Assembly: GCA_004297625.1 (NCBI GenBank)
Contig: SCTY01000031.1
Location: 1 to 64,000, forward strand
Direction of reading: 5' to 3'
Length of the DNA stretch: 64,000 nucleotides
Origin: Betaproteobacteria bacterium
GTDB taxonomy: Bacteria > Pseudomonadota > Gammaproteobacteria > Burkholderiales > SG8-39
Below, one piece after another: positions 54,901-63,784 of the stretch. The stretch's first letter is position 1. Each line of letters starts with the position of its first letter. Under the pieces are notes generated by a model. It had not been told where the DNA came from. It made no database searches and saw nothing but the letters and a program-made list of their open reading frames with translations. Made by a program: the position numbers and the translations under genes.

Positions 54901-56521
54901 CATTGCGGATGTCGGCCACACCGGAGCTTGTCCGACCCTCTGCGCTCAACAGATCGAAGTAGAGTCGGTTGATCACGTCAAGGTTGTCTGCAAAAACAAA
55001 ACTGCGCTGTCCAAAGAACCCCCCGCTGACCGACCGACTGAGATCTGCAGTCTTCGGATCCAGGCAACGCTGGATGAGCATCGCCGTTTGGATTGTTGTG
55101 GACAGAAGAGCCGCCCGAGACACCGGATCGCCACGAAGGGCAATCAAGTACTCGGCGCCTTCGTTTTCTATTTCATCGGAATGGGGCGCGATCTCTTCAA
55201 TGTGACTTAGGCCAGTGCCTGTGAGTGCAGCGAAAAATGCCGGCGCTTCACGCAATGTTGCTGACAGGCCGACGAATCTCAATGACTTGTCAGCCATTCG
55301 TTGCCATCGCCGCATGAGGTACGCAACCTGGGCACCATGCCGCCCTTCATAGGTATGCACCTCGTCGAGCAACACGATCTCTGGCGCTCTGCGAGCGTTC
55401 GCTCCCACGCCAAAAAGATGATTCAAGGAATTGTCCGAGAGCCTTTGATTGAGCATCTCGGTCGTCGTGAACAGGATATCCGGTGGCCATTTGCGCATTG
55501 ACGCGCGGGTGAGCGGAAGGGTCGTTCCGTCAATCCCCCAGTGACATGCCCGACATACCAAGCGCTCGCGGCCCGCATTTACATCGTCGCGCCTCCAACT
55601 GAGTTCAGCGTCACACCTGATACAACGCAAAAATGAGCAAAGTCGATCCTCCCCGATCCTCTCCCAGTCGCAATACTGGATGCTTGAAGGCGTCTCACCA
55701 AACAGGGCTCCAATCCGGATCGCCGGCTTTCTGCTTCCAGGGAAATCTTCGCTGAGCGCGAGTGCTCTACTAACAACTTCGCGTAATTGATCCTTCAGCA
55801 ATTCGGTTCGTGGATAAATGGCCACTGCTTTGACCCAAGGTCTTTCATTCCCGTCCGCCAATCGATGGCGCGCGACAGATGACAGGACCGGTAGGTAAAA
55901 CGCCAGGGTCTTTCCGCTTCCTGTGCCAGCGCACACAATGGTACTTTGGCGAGAGTCGTTTTCTATAGCGGAGACGATTCGCTCTGCCGCGCGCACCTGA
56001 AATCCGGCCAGCCTAAAGCTGGGGTTGTTCGGAGAGATGAGTACTCTCGCCGCAGCGAGCAATCCGGCATCGGAGGTTACTGAGGCTAGCCTTTCCATTG
56101 CCGTTCCGCCCGCGACGTCCCGTCGCGGATATTGTCGTGATCGGCGTTGAAAGCGAAAGTCCGCAACTAATGTAGGGGCCCGTTGCCAAGCCCCTGGTGC
56201 TGCATGCTTCGGAAACAACTGCCTTAGTCGGAGAAGCAACCTCGTCGTTTCCGCCATCCGAGATCGATAGGCACTATCCCCATCCTTCGATTCGACTTCG
56301 GCCAGTAGTTTTAGCCTTAGTAATTCATCTATCGCATCTTCTGCCCTCGAGAATTCTTCGTATCCTTCGCTGAGCGCCCGGTCAACGATCGGGTCGAGAA
56401 GCGCTACTAATTCATCGTACTCAAAGTAGCCATCGACGATTCCCCAAACTAGAAGCCGCGATTCTCGTTGCTCGATTTCATCGAGCGCATACGACAAAAA
56501 CGATTCACGGGTCAACGGCAC
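51968..56521 (-). CDS. dpdJ: DpdJ, large DEAD/DEVH-box helicase
   Basis: A 1,517-residue helicase, GTG start. Walker A AGTGSGKT at 198-205, the DEVH box IVLLDEVHTYEGRHGAQVAY, SAT in FVGLSATL, and the second domain with VVATAALEVGFDDPKVGAVV and QRKGRAGRTRG. Between motifs I and II there is a four-cysteine zinc ribbon (CIRCDAEL ... CRACHWG). The C-terminal ~700 residues are uncharacterised. DpdJ is thought to move along or unwind incoming DNA during restriction. It lies six bases after dpdI. Confidence 0.88.
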   Translation of the reverse strand: MPLTRESFLSYALDEIEQRESRLLVWGIVDGYFEYDELVALLDPIVDRALSEGYEEFSRAEDAIDELLRLKLLAEVESKDGDSAYRSRMAETTRLLLRLRQLFPKHAAPGAWQRAPTLVADFRFQRRSRQYPRRDVAGGTAMERLASVTSDAGLLAAARVLISPNNPSFRLAGFQVRAAERIVSAIENDSRQSTIVCAGTGSGKTLAFYLPVLSSVARHRLADGNERPWVKAVAIYPRTELLKDQLREVVSRALALSEDFPGSRKPAIRIGALFGETPSSIQYCDWERIGEDRLCSFLRCIRCDAELSWRRDDVNAGRERLVCRACHWGIDGTTLPLTRASMRKWPPDILFTTTEMLNQRLSDNSLNHLFGVGANARRAPEIVLLDEVHTYEGRHGAQVAYLMRRWQRMADKSLRFVGLSATLREAPAFFAALTGTGLSHIEEIAPHSDEIENEGAEYLIALRGDPVSRAALLSTTIQTAMLIQRCLDPKTADLSRSVSGGFFGQRSFVFADNLDVINRLYFDLLSAEGRTSSGVADIRNAPNGGLAVLRSLGTSRSRYSNGQDWRFCESLGHQLSTRLVVERVSSQDRGIDAEADVVVATAALEVGFDDPKVGAVVQHKAPKGAAGFLQRKGRAGRTRGMRPWSAIVLSDYGRDRIAYQAYDLLFDPELPVRTLPLANRYITRMQAVFATMDYLGRRLEDSAPGSVWRDLAEKSDERRARQLEKEIRSILESENSSKRLADYLGRALKLSNDEVSALLWEYPRPLMTTVLPTALRRLTTRWRAFGKPDSDFKIRNNPLPEFVPATLFADLNLAEVWIALPHLRPEEASERPAMPVFAAIREFAPGRVSRRFGVRFRTDRHWIAPAAVGDLTPGAQAKLEIDKIGEHSAIGNFLIKRDSATISIQVFRPLTFTPVAPPANVADSSHAEIRWETQLVPRGVANTLRPAAGSLWSELVPEVGFYMHANQAPIEVRRFAVGSSAEIGLSRGNAIRLSVDFEHEGKPVGLGAAFLADGVVFKLRVPSGLYARQPGVDARKWQALRTARYLDSAWKGDSLRGVPSPFMREWLAQVFLSALTYEAISQRVSLAKAAEALAGGRASITLDQVLSLLFQSDLVDQPEEEAKQGGQDRLRKDLEDRLKDPAVVTELHRMARFLWEPITREWESWLRRAYQSTVAAALLRAITDLCPTVDTDDLCVDLDRGAILDDGGSSGEKDLLEIWITEKSPGGSGLVEEILRRYSEDPRRFFSAVRTGLDMGEFELIDHQLAKLLKVMVTEGSSSRVRELVEEFRGTANHEKLMRASSEMRVALVREGFAPFHGFLVSLANRLLRSGAGPAMDHYLSEVIERWNAEEERLGLEIDLRVMCYWLSQSEDIDAVVAEVGAPLGQDRGAWRMGAIYGLLWPRGRVVRQSALQLWNAFVELPPIERLLVADTMTDDRIRISVEDKDWFAKAAHALGDGALVTLTCSEAQRDRLGDTLSILITNPIDVGYLRAYARLQGLRRSMDVLEADIEVVEAVQ

Positions 56522-56527
56522 TATTGA

Positions 56528-57241
56528 TTAGTTGATTCGCGAACGAACAACGAACGTGGCTATCAGATTGTTAGCACGCAACCAATCGATTACCGATGGC
56601 TTAAGCAATTCAAGACTTGCCCCCAAACTCGACGCCGTTGCCTCGAAGAACTTCTCTACGTCACGAGGCACGTCCTCATCAAACTTGATCCTTGCCAGCG
56701 CATCGCTGCTTTTGCGGGCCTCCTCGATCGCCTCAGCGGTTTCCGGCGCATAACTGCGATAGGCAGCGAATTTACGGTACAGATCCGTGTAACGACGAAG
56801 CAACTCTTGGTTCTTTGGCGTCAGCGCAACACGAATCTGCTCAGGGGGACGACCCCCAAACAACTGTGTGCTATGGAACGTCTTCCAATCCTCGGCTTGC
56901 CGCGACCTGGCGTTCTTTTCGAGCATGTCCAGTGCGGCGAGCATTCCACTCCATCGCTTTCCTTTCTTGAGTGTTGACGAAACGGGCGCTTCCTGGAACC
57001 GCGCGGCAATCTCCGAAACCAGTACGATTGCGTGCTCAGCGTCTAACACCGGCGAAAGTCGGATCTTGTGCTCTCGGAACAGTCGTGCCCGTGCCTTCAG
57101 CTGCCGCAATCGTTCTACTCGCTCGCTAAGCTCTTTCCGCAATTCATTGAGTTCCTGCGCCTGTTCAACGCCGCCCTTTGCTTTCTCCGCGGATTGCAGG
57201 CGAGACAGCACCTGAACAGCTTGCTCCCCCAGCATCGTCAC
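56528..57241 (-). CDS. dpdI: DpdI, helical protein
   Basis: A 237-residue protein with GTG start overlapping the dpdH stop. The first ~60 residues form a charged coiled coil (QELNELRKELSERVERLRQL). The rest is helical, with VALTPKNQELLRRYTDLYRK and EDVPRDVEKFFEATASSLGA. No catalytic motif is visible. The position between dpdH and dpdJ matches dpdI of described clusters, which is needed for restriction. Confidence 0.75.
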   Translation of the reverse strand: MTMLGEQAVQVLSRLQSAEKAKGGVEQAQELNELRKELSERVERLRQLKARARLFREHKIRLSPVLDAEHAIVLVSEIAARFQEAPVSSTLKKGKRWSGMLAALDMLEKNARSRQAEDWKTFHSTQLFGGRPPEQIRVALTPKNQELLRRYTDLYRKFAAYRSYAPETAEAIEEARKSSDALARIKFDEDVPRDVEKFFEATASSLGASLELLKPSVIDWLRANNLIATFVVRSRIN

Positions 57242-60200
57242 TTCCCTCCTGGTTGTAACTCCGCTATTGCGCGGGGCACCTCGCTAAAGAGAGCGCCGAT
57301 AGCCTCCGCTTCCGCCTTCGGGTCTACGCCTTTGAATTGTTCCTCTAAGGCGCGCGCGTGACGTTCGGCATGCCGTATAAGCTTCGTCGCGATCTCGACG
57401 ATTCTCTGTGCAATGAGCATTGGTCCAAACGAAACCTGGGCGACGCGTCCTGTTAATTTGCTAGTTTGCTCTCCTGCACCATCGTCACCTGCCACGCGAT
57501 CTAGTTGCGCGAATACCTCCTTAATCGGTGCCGAGCGGAATTCCTCGCACAGCGCTTTAAATTGCGTGACTGAGGTCCCTATATCCGCTTCAGCCCATGC
57601 GCCAAGATCCTTGAGCTTATCGGCGAGATCCTTCATCGCGTCTGCGATGGCGTTTTTGTCGAAATCCGCGCCGCACTGCGTTTCAATCAGTTTTCGAGCG
57701 CGGTCTAGCTCATTCTGCACTCCTCTTAACTTGGCCTTAACCCTAATTTCCGATAAGTTAGTCAAGGACTGCCGAAGGTCGCCACCGATTGGCTCGAGCG
57801 CCTCAAGTTCTAGGCGATACTCATCAGAGGGAAATGCATCTACGATCCGAACAATATCCACGCCATTGGGCGTCCGCCCGGTCCCTTGGAAGCATCCACT
57901 TCTAGAGTGCACAAGCGTTACCAGTTCCTCCCGGATGCGCGCTGCCTCTTGTTGAGCATTCCGCCATTCGCGAAGCGCAGTCGGACTTCCCTCAGGGAGC
58001 TCTTCCTTTACGCTCGGCGCTGATTCTCCAAACAGAAACGACGATATCGCTCCAGCTGTGCGCCCTCTTTCGGTCACCCCAACCAACCGGCTGTTTGCGG
58101 CAAGAACGGCGATAGAGGCACGAAGCCTGGTTTCCGATGACTTCCTGATAACCTCGAGAGCTTGCGGAAGAAGGCGATCGAGGAGATTCCCGATCCGCGC
58201 TAGATCATCGTCGACCTCTTCATAGTCGAACTGCCCTTTATACACATGACCGAATCGCACAAGAGCGATCAACTCGCCACGCAGTTGTCCAGACGGATCG
58301 GTGTTGTCCTTGGCAATCCTTATTGCGTCTTGTGGAAGATGACCTTCTCCTCGGGATTTTGGGATCGATATTTGGTTGGGTCGAATATCCTGCTTTACGC
58401 CTCGTTCGGCGTTCCAATCAATGCGTTTCCCCACGGCATCGGCAATCCCCTTTCGAATAACGACCGCAATGTCCTGCTCTAGCTGTGCGTTCTTCTGGAC
58501 CCATTGCTCTAGTGCGTCCTGGATCTTCCTTATTTCAGCCAGCTGCGCGCTATCGCCTCTCTTAGGTTCTGGTCGAGGCTGCTCCTGATCCTTGCGATCT
58601 GCCTTTCGCGCAGATGGCGTAGTGGCAGGCCGGGGCAAGTCAAATGCTTCGAAGACCGCTGCAGGAATCTGCCCTATCGCGTCGCTAGTAGCAGGGTTAT
58701 TACCCCAAATGACTACCAATCGTTGATATCGTTGCCGCTGATCCTCTGAGATCCTCAATCCGGCGAGCCATTGAGCGACCTCAGCAGAGGGGCGGCCAGC
58801 TTCTATCCCCGGCGGTGGGAAATGGTTTTTGCTAAAAGCCTCCCGTCCGGCGAGAAGAATCTTTCTTAGGACTTCGTTAATTACAAATCTAGGATTGAAA
58901 ACCAGGGCATCACCCTTAGTTAGCGCAGCTCGAGCAAGGCACTCGATAGCCTCGTCGGTGTACGGAAACAGCGGGACGCCCATGTGGGACCCAAATCCCG
59001 ACAACAACTTGGCTACTTCATCGTGCTTTTCTGCAGCAAAGGCAGGCAACCAGTCGCGAGTAGGCCCAGGACCCCTATGTTTGTAGTAATCGATTAGCGA
59101 CTTTTCCCCCCAACGAGCAGCATTGAGATAGGACGCCACAAGCGCCTTAGTACGGCTAAGTACTTCACCCTCATTGTTGAGGTCGCTCTCAACAATCCAC
59201 TCCCGCATTGCCCGTGTTGCGATCGTATCTCGACTAACAAGATAACCATCCGTCAGCGCAATGGCGGAGCGCATGGTGGCGTACGTCTTCACGCCTTCAC
59301 GTACTCCCTCCTGGATAAGAACCTTTAGTAGCGTTTCTTGAATTCCGGTCAGTGCCGCGAAATCCTCTACCAATACGACGAGGTCCTTGCCCTCCTCCAG
59401 GAGCAGACGGCGGATTTCCAAGATCACGTCCTGAAGTGTCATGCCGCCCAAGGCATCGTGTAGCTGGAACAAATGCCGAGTCGCCTCATCCACCACGGCA
59501 TTGAGTACATCGGCAGCCGTCTGTTTACCTCGCCCCTGCCGCGCTAGGATTTGCGTCCTGTAATACAAATTGACAGAGTGGGCAGCTTTACCGAGTTCAA
59601 TATTGCTCGGCAGATCCAAATCTGTTGCAACGAATTGGCCCTGCGTTGGATCGTCCTGGGACTCTGTGCTCCGCCCGGTCACCGCGCGCTGCACGATCCT
59701 TGGTAGCACGTTCGAACGGAAATGCTCGACGGTTACCGAATCCGTCAACAGATGCGGCAGTGACTGAGCATGATGGAGCAGCTCCTTGAGCGCCTGATTT
59801 GCTCTATCGCGTTCTAGCTTTCCCTTCAGTTCTTGAGCATACGCCTTGAGGCCAATTTCAAGCTCGCCTTGAAATCTGATTGCCGCCGTCTCTACATGAA
59901 CCTCAGCGAGTGCATTCTTGAATGCCTCCTTGACGGCCGTATAGCGCGGTCGATCTGGAAGAGGCTCAAGAATTAGCTCGACAACGCGTTTCAAGCTGGC
60001 GCTCTTTGGAATACGAATGACGTGGTAGCGTCCGACGTCCGCCGAGTTTCCGATGCGAGCATGCAACACGCGAATTAGATGGGACTTGCCAACTCCTGAC
60101 GCTCCCGTGATCGGGACCAGATGCGCTCCTGTTGGAACGTTACTTGTCATGAAGAACTGAAACAGTTCTTCCTCGCTACTCGACACCTTCCTCTCGGTAT

Positions 60201-60330
60201 TGACTACCCGATAGCTCACTGGCGGTGGTTGATGGACCGCCAGCAACACTGCGTCCGCGGCACCTTCTGCCTCCGGTTTAATGCACTGATTAACGTCGGC
60301 TGCGGTCGGCCAGTAGCTTGCCAAGGTCAT
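57238..60330 (-). CDS. dpdH: DpdH, P-loop ATPase
   Basis: A 1,030-residue protein. The Walker A loop GASGVGKSHL (76-85) is early, with a Walker-B-like LLLEEGKDLVVLVEDFAALT near 310-330: an AAA/STAND-like nucleotide switch with a very long C-terminal helical region containing coiled coils. A central low-complexity linker (TTPSARKADRKDQEQPRPEP, about 560-580) separates the ATPase from the tail. Probably the regulatory or motor hub of the restriction complex. The ATG overlaps the dpdG stop (ATGA). Confidence 0.82.
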   Translation of the reverse strand: MTLASYWPTAADVNQCIKPEAEGAADAVLLAVHQPPPVSYRVVNTERKVSSSEEELFQFFMTSNVPTGAHLVPITGASGVGKSHLIRVLHARIGNSADVGRYHVIRIPKSASLKRVVELILEPLPDRPRYTAVKEAFKNALAEVHVETAAIRFQGELEIGLKAYAQELKGKLERDRANQALKELLHHAQSLPHLLTDSVTVEHFRSNVLPRIVQRAVTGRSTESQDDPTQGQFVATDLDLPSNIELGKAAHSVNLYYRTQILARQGRGKQTAADVLNAVVDEATRHLFQLHDALGGMTLQDVILEIRRLLLEEGKDLVVLVEDFAALTGIQETLLKVLIQEGVREGVKTYATMRSAIALTDGYLVSRDTIATRAMREWIVESDLNNEGEVLSRTKALVASYLNAARWGEKSLIDYYKHRGPGPTRDWLPAFAAEKHDEVAKLLSGFGSHMGVPLFPYTDEAIECLARAALTKGDALVFNPRFVINEVLRKILLAGREAFSKNHFPPPGIEAGRPSAEVAQWLAGLRISEDQRQRYQRLVVIWGNNPATSDAIGQIPAAVFEAFDLPRPATTPSARKADRKDQEQPRPEPKRGDSAQLAEIRKIQDALEQWVQKNAQLEQDIAVVIRKGIADAVGKRIDWNAERGVKQDIRPNQISIPKSRGEGHLPQDAIRIAKDNTDPSGQLRGELIALVRFGHVYKGQFDYEEVDDDLARIGNLLDRLLPQALEVIRKSSETRLRASIAVLAANSRLVGVTERGRTAGAISSFLFGESAPSVKEELPEGSPTALREWRNAQQEAARIREELVTLVHSRSGCFQGTGRTPNGVDIVRIVDAFPSDEYRLELEALEPIGGDLRQSLTNLSEIRVKAKLRGVQNELDRARKLIETQCGADFDKNAIADAMKDLADKLKDLGAWAEADIGTSVTQFKALCEEFRSAPIKEVFAQLDRVAGDDGAGEQTSKLTGRVAQVSFGPMLIAQRIVEIATKLIRHAERHARALEEQFKGVDPKAEAEAIGALFSEVPRAIAELQPGGK

Positions 60331-61214
60331 GCGGCCCGCTCCGCCAATCGCACGTGCGTAAATCGTTTCCAGGTTCGATACGATCTTCCCGTCAACGATA
60401 GCGCGTGCTCCGCGTCGGCCTGTTGCTCGAGGCTAATACGCCCCGCCAACTCCAACCGCCGCAATGCAAACGACAATGACATAGACAAGTGATGAGGCGC
60501 CGGCTGCTTCCAGCTATCTTGATTGAGCGCCGCTTCGATCTCCTTCCGGTATGCACCAAAGTCGAGGACCGGAAGTCGTTGTCCAAGCTTCTCGACAAAG
60601 TCGAGGGCGCTTATCACTGACCGATCATCGAACAGTATCGCTAGTTCAGCTTCTATGGCCCCAGTCGGATCAATTAGAAAGGTCACGTTGTCGCCGGTGG
60701 CAAAACCAAGATAGCGTGCCCAAAAGCGAAGCCCGTTCCACCGAACGTCATTCTGAATGATGGTTTTTCGGCCTGTGATCTGGCGTTGTTCAACTGCCTC
60801 GGCTCCATCGCTCCAAGTAGTAGGAAACTGGTAGATGTCTTGAGCCAGTAACCACGCAATCCCTCGTACGAAATCGGCAGTGATTCCAGCCTCTTCCGCC
60901 CCCCAAAGCGGGAGGCAGTGCTCAGGCGCAAGAACCAATTCGCGACAGATTCCCGGCAGTCGATCAGCGAGCATGTCACTGTTTTCGCGTTTCTTACCTG
61001 CAAACCGCTTGCTCAGAACGACGCCGTCCTTTTGGGACTCAAACAAACCTAGTTGGCTCCACCGCGACAAGGCGCCTCTAATTCGAGTGGGCGTGTCGAC
61101 TGCGCACATCTTCACCAACTCCTCCGGATCGATCGGGCCGATTTCAGCGACCGTTCGAGCCAAAACAATGAGTTCTGGATAGAGCCCATCATTTGCATAG
61201 TTAACGATTGTCAT
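60327..61214 (-). CDS. dpdG: DpdG, winged-helix-type protein
   Basis: A 295-residue protein. The N-terminal ~70 residues look like a winged helix (DPEELVKMCAVDTPTRIRGA, then LSRWSQLGLFESQKDGVVLS). The C-terminal part again has short helical repeats ending in RSYRTWKRFTHVRLAERAA. DpdG is required for the restriction phenotype; its activity is unknown. Start and stop both overlap the neighbours by four bases. Confidence 0.75.
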   Translation of the reverse strand: MTIVNYANDGLYPELIVLARTVAEIGPIDPEELVKMCAVDTPTRIRGALSRWSQLGLFESQKDGVVLSKRFAGKKRENSDMLADRLPGICRELVLAPEHCLPLWGAEEAGITADFVRGIAWLLAQDIYQFPTTWSDGAEAVEQRQITGRKTIIQNDVRWNGLRFWARYLGFATGDNVTFLIDPTGAIEAELAILFDDRSVISALDFVEKLGQRLPVLDFGAYRKEIEAALNQDSWKQPAPHHLSMSLSFALRRLELAGRISLEQQADAEHALSLTGRSYRTWKRFTHVRLAERAA

Positions 61215-63784
61215 TGGCTGAGTACTTGAAGGAGATGTTCGAGCGTGGCTGAGTTGCCGGCGATATCGCGAATAAGCCGCTTTGGATTAACTGAGTCCTG
61301 CATACCTTTAGGCAGCAATACGATGTGATGTGGCCGGCGAAGCTCCCAAACCTTATCCATTGTTTGCCGAGGCACATGACCCTCAAGAATCGTGACTCTA
61401 GCCAAAGGCGAGTAGGGTTCCTCGTCAAACTGCTCAAAATCACGATGTACTACGACCCCATCACGCGCGCGACGGTATAGCTCTCGCCAGCCAGTTGTTC
61501 TCGCAATAGCGGAGTCACGGTCAGCAGCTACTTCCTGGAGGGCGCAGTTCTGCACGAGCCAACCGACAAATCTGATTACTGCCCGTTGTACGGTGACGGC
61601 CGATGCCTTGTCATCGTAAAAAACCAGCGCCAGTTCAGGATCGAGCCACGGAAAATACGTATTCCATTCGCTGAAATCGTCCGGCCGCGTTTGGTAAATG
61701 GGTACGGCGATAGGCACGCGATAATCGATTTGGTTTTGCGCACGCACTCTATCAACTGGACAGCCGCCACAGACACGCGTCACGTGCACCGGCCACCGTT
61801 CGGACGAAATGCGATAGAGCTCTGCAAGCGTTGCTGCAACCTCGCCGTTATCTCGAAGGAGGCGTTTCATCAAACTCAAGCTCCGTTGTGCCGTCTCTTG
61901 AGTGCTGCCTCGAATTGGCGCGATTGCGCTCTCCCATACATCGTCCAATTGATGGCCGTTGTTCAAAATCCGAATTCTTACGGTAGCCATAGCTGCGAGC
62001 GGAGAAGATGCCGAGAATTCGTCGAGTTCTATCGACCTGTCGGCTACATTCGGTTCAACATCCAGCTCTATTAGGCCGGCTCGGCACATAAGCAAAAGTG
62101 TTCTCATGTTCCAGCCGACGCTGTAGTCGTTGCTCTCCCGTAGATAATTCGGCACGGCCTCCAAGTCAATTCGAATCAATCCATTCTCTTCCTCAGTGCG
62201 ACTCGCATACAAAGCTTTCCAGCGCTCGAACCCTAGCTCGTCTGAAATTAGCTTTGGCTTTGCTAGAGATTCCGGCATTGCCCAATCCCGGTCGTCGTAA
62301 ACCAGCAGGCTGATCGAAGCGTGTCCGTCGCGGCCACCGCGGCCCACTTCCTGGTAGAACCGATCTAACGTTTCGGGAATCGCTGCGTGTATTACTGTGC
62401 GTACGTCGCTCTTATCGATTCCAACTCCGAATGCCGAGGTTGCCACGACGCCGTCGAGTTCGTTACCCGCCCATTTGCGAATGATGTCTGCGCGTTTGTC
62501 ATCAGGTGTATTACCTTCGAAACATTCAATTCGGGTTAGGCCTGCTCGTGTCCTAAGCAGCCATAGCCACTTGTGCGCGTCGCTTCGCGTCGTCACGTAC
62601 AGAATGAACGGTCGAGGCGCATGTCTCAACGCCTCCAAAATACGCGCCTCTTTCTCGTCCGTGGAAGCGGCGCGGTGAAACCAGTATTGCGGCTCGGGGC
62701 GAAGATGCACGGCCGAGACCATTTCGACCCTATCGGGCGGTCCAAAGAGATTGGCTAGCGTCTCAACAGTTTCACTCGTGAAGGTCGCACTTAGCAGAAG
62801 CGTGCAGAATCCGTCGTTCGGTGCGTGGCGCAGCAACGCGTTTCTCAGTCCAGCTAGCGCTTGGAAAGCAGGTCTGAACTCGTCGCCCCACTGCGTCACC
62901 AAATGCGCCTCGTCAATAATCAAAAAGCGCAGCATGCCGGCGCGCGCCACATCGAATACGGTACTTAGCAAGGATGTCGTCAACGCTTCAGGTGATGTGA
63001 AGACGATGCGCTGTGTCCCTTGTCGCATTCTGCGGCGAATCTCATCTCGCGCTTCCGTCGCTAACCCTCCGTGCCAGGCCAGTGGCCAAGTTCCCGACAC
63101 GGTCTTGCTCTGGCGGAAGTAAGAAATCATTTGCCGCTCCTGGTCCATGGCCAGAGCCACGGTAGGAACCACGAAGATCGTCAAATTGCCTTCCTGCGAA
63201 AGCATAAGTGCTGGTGCGTGACCAACCAGGCTTTTCCCCGACCCCGTTGGCAGATTCACAATGAGCGTGTGACCTCGCTTCATCAGGAACGCAGCCCGGA
63301 TCGCTTCTCGCTGACCGGGGCACGAATAATGGCTGTGACCTGTGCTATCAACCAGGAACGGGTCAGAAGGGCATCTGGCATCAGGCCTGATCTTTTTCTC
63401 CGTAAATGTATCGGCAAATGCGCCCCGATCTTCGCTATCTAACCACGTAGAAAGCCACGGCTCACCGACCAACACGAGCGACCCTTCCGCAGTGGACAGT
63501 GCTGAAACGCTGTGCGCTGCCCAATCGCTCACCGTGGGCCAGCCTGCGCCAGACGGCACACGGAGTCTTGAACGTTGCTGTCCGTGCGAGGATTGTCGCA
63601 AGAGTATTTGGCGAATTAGAGGCTGCAAATCGCCTTTCCAGGACGTACTCGCGGTAGCGGATTTTGCGACTCGAAGTATTTGTCTCACCCGTTCGAAGAT
63701 CGGGTCTTCAACTACCTCTGTAGGGATCTCGGCGCCTTGCCACGCAGCAAGTGTGGCTTGGAGCCCCGCGTAGTCGAACTTCAC
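61211..63784 (-). CDS. dpdF: DpdF, RecQ-like DNA helicase
   Basis: An 857-residue superfamily 2 helicase, GTG start. Walker A PTGSGKS at 179-185, the DEAH box LIIDEAHLVTQWGDEFRPAF, LLLSATFTS, and the second domain VVATSAFGVGIDKSDVRTVI, then FYQEVGRGGRDGHASISLL, which is the RecQ pattern. The C-terminal region contains a cysteine pair (RVCGGCPVD) that may bind zinc. One of two or three helicases in the restriction arm. Its start overlaps the dpdE stop. Confidence 0.87.
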   Translation of the reverse strand: MKFDYAGLQATLAAWQGAEIPTEVVEDPIFERVRQILRVAKSATASTSWKGDLQPLIRQILLRQSSHGQQRSRLRVPSGAGWPTVSDWAAHSVSALSTAEGSLVLVGEPWLSTWLDSEDRGAFADTFTEKKIRPDARCPSDPFLVDSTGHSHYSCPGQREAIRAAFLMKRGHTLIVNLPTGSGKSLVGHAPALMLSQEGNLTIFVVPTVALAMDQERQMISYFRQSKTVSGTWPLAWHGGLATEARDEIRRRMRQGTQRIVFTSPEALTTSLLSTVFDVARAGMLRFLIIDEAHLVTQWGDEFRPAFQALAGLRNALLRHAPNDGFCTLLLSATFTSETVETLANLFGPPDRVEMVSAVHLRPEPQYWFHRAASTDEKEARILEALRHAPRPFILYVTTRSDAHKWLWLLRTRAGLTRIECFEGNTPDDKRADIIRKWAGNELDGVVATSAFGVGIDKSDVRTVIHAAIPETLDRFYQEVGRGGRDGHASISLLVYDDRDWAMPESLAKPKLISDELGFERWKALYASRTEEENGLIRIDLEAVPNYLRESNDYSVGWNMRTLLLMCRAGLIELDVEPNVADRSIELDEFSASSPLAAMATVRIRILNNGHQLDDVWESAIAPIRGSTQETAQRSLSLMKRLLRDNGEVAATLAELYRISSERWPVHVTRVCGGCPVDRVRAQNQIDYRVPIAVPIYQTRPDDFSEWNTYFPWLDPELALVFYDDKASAVTVQRAVIRFVGWLVQNCALQEVAADRDSAIARTTGWRELYRRARDGVVVHRDFEQFDEEPYSPLARVTILEGHVPRQTMDKVWELRRPHHIVLLPKGMQDSVNPKRLIRDIAGNSATLEHLLQVLSQ

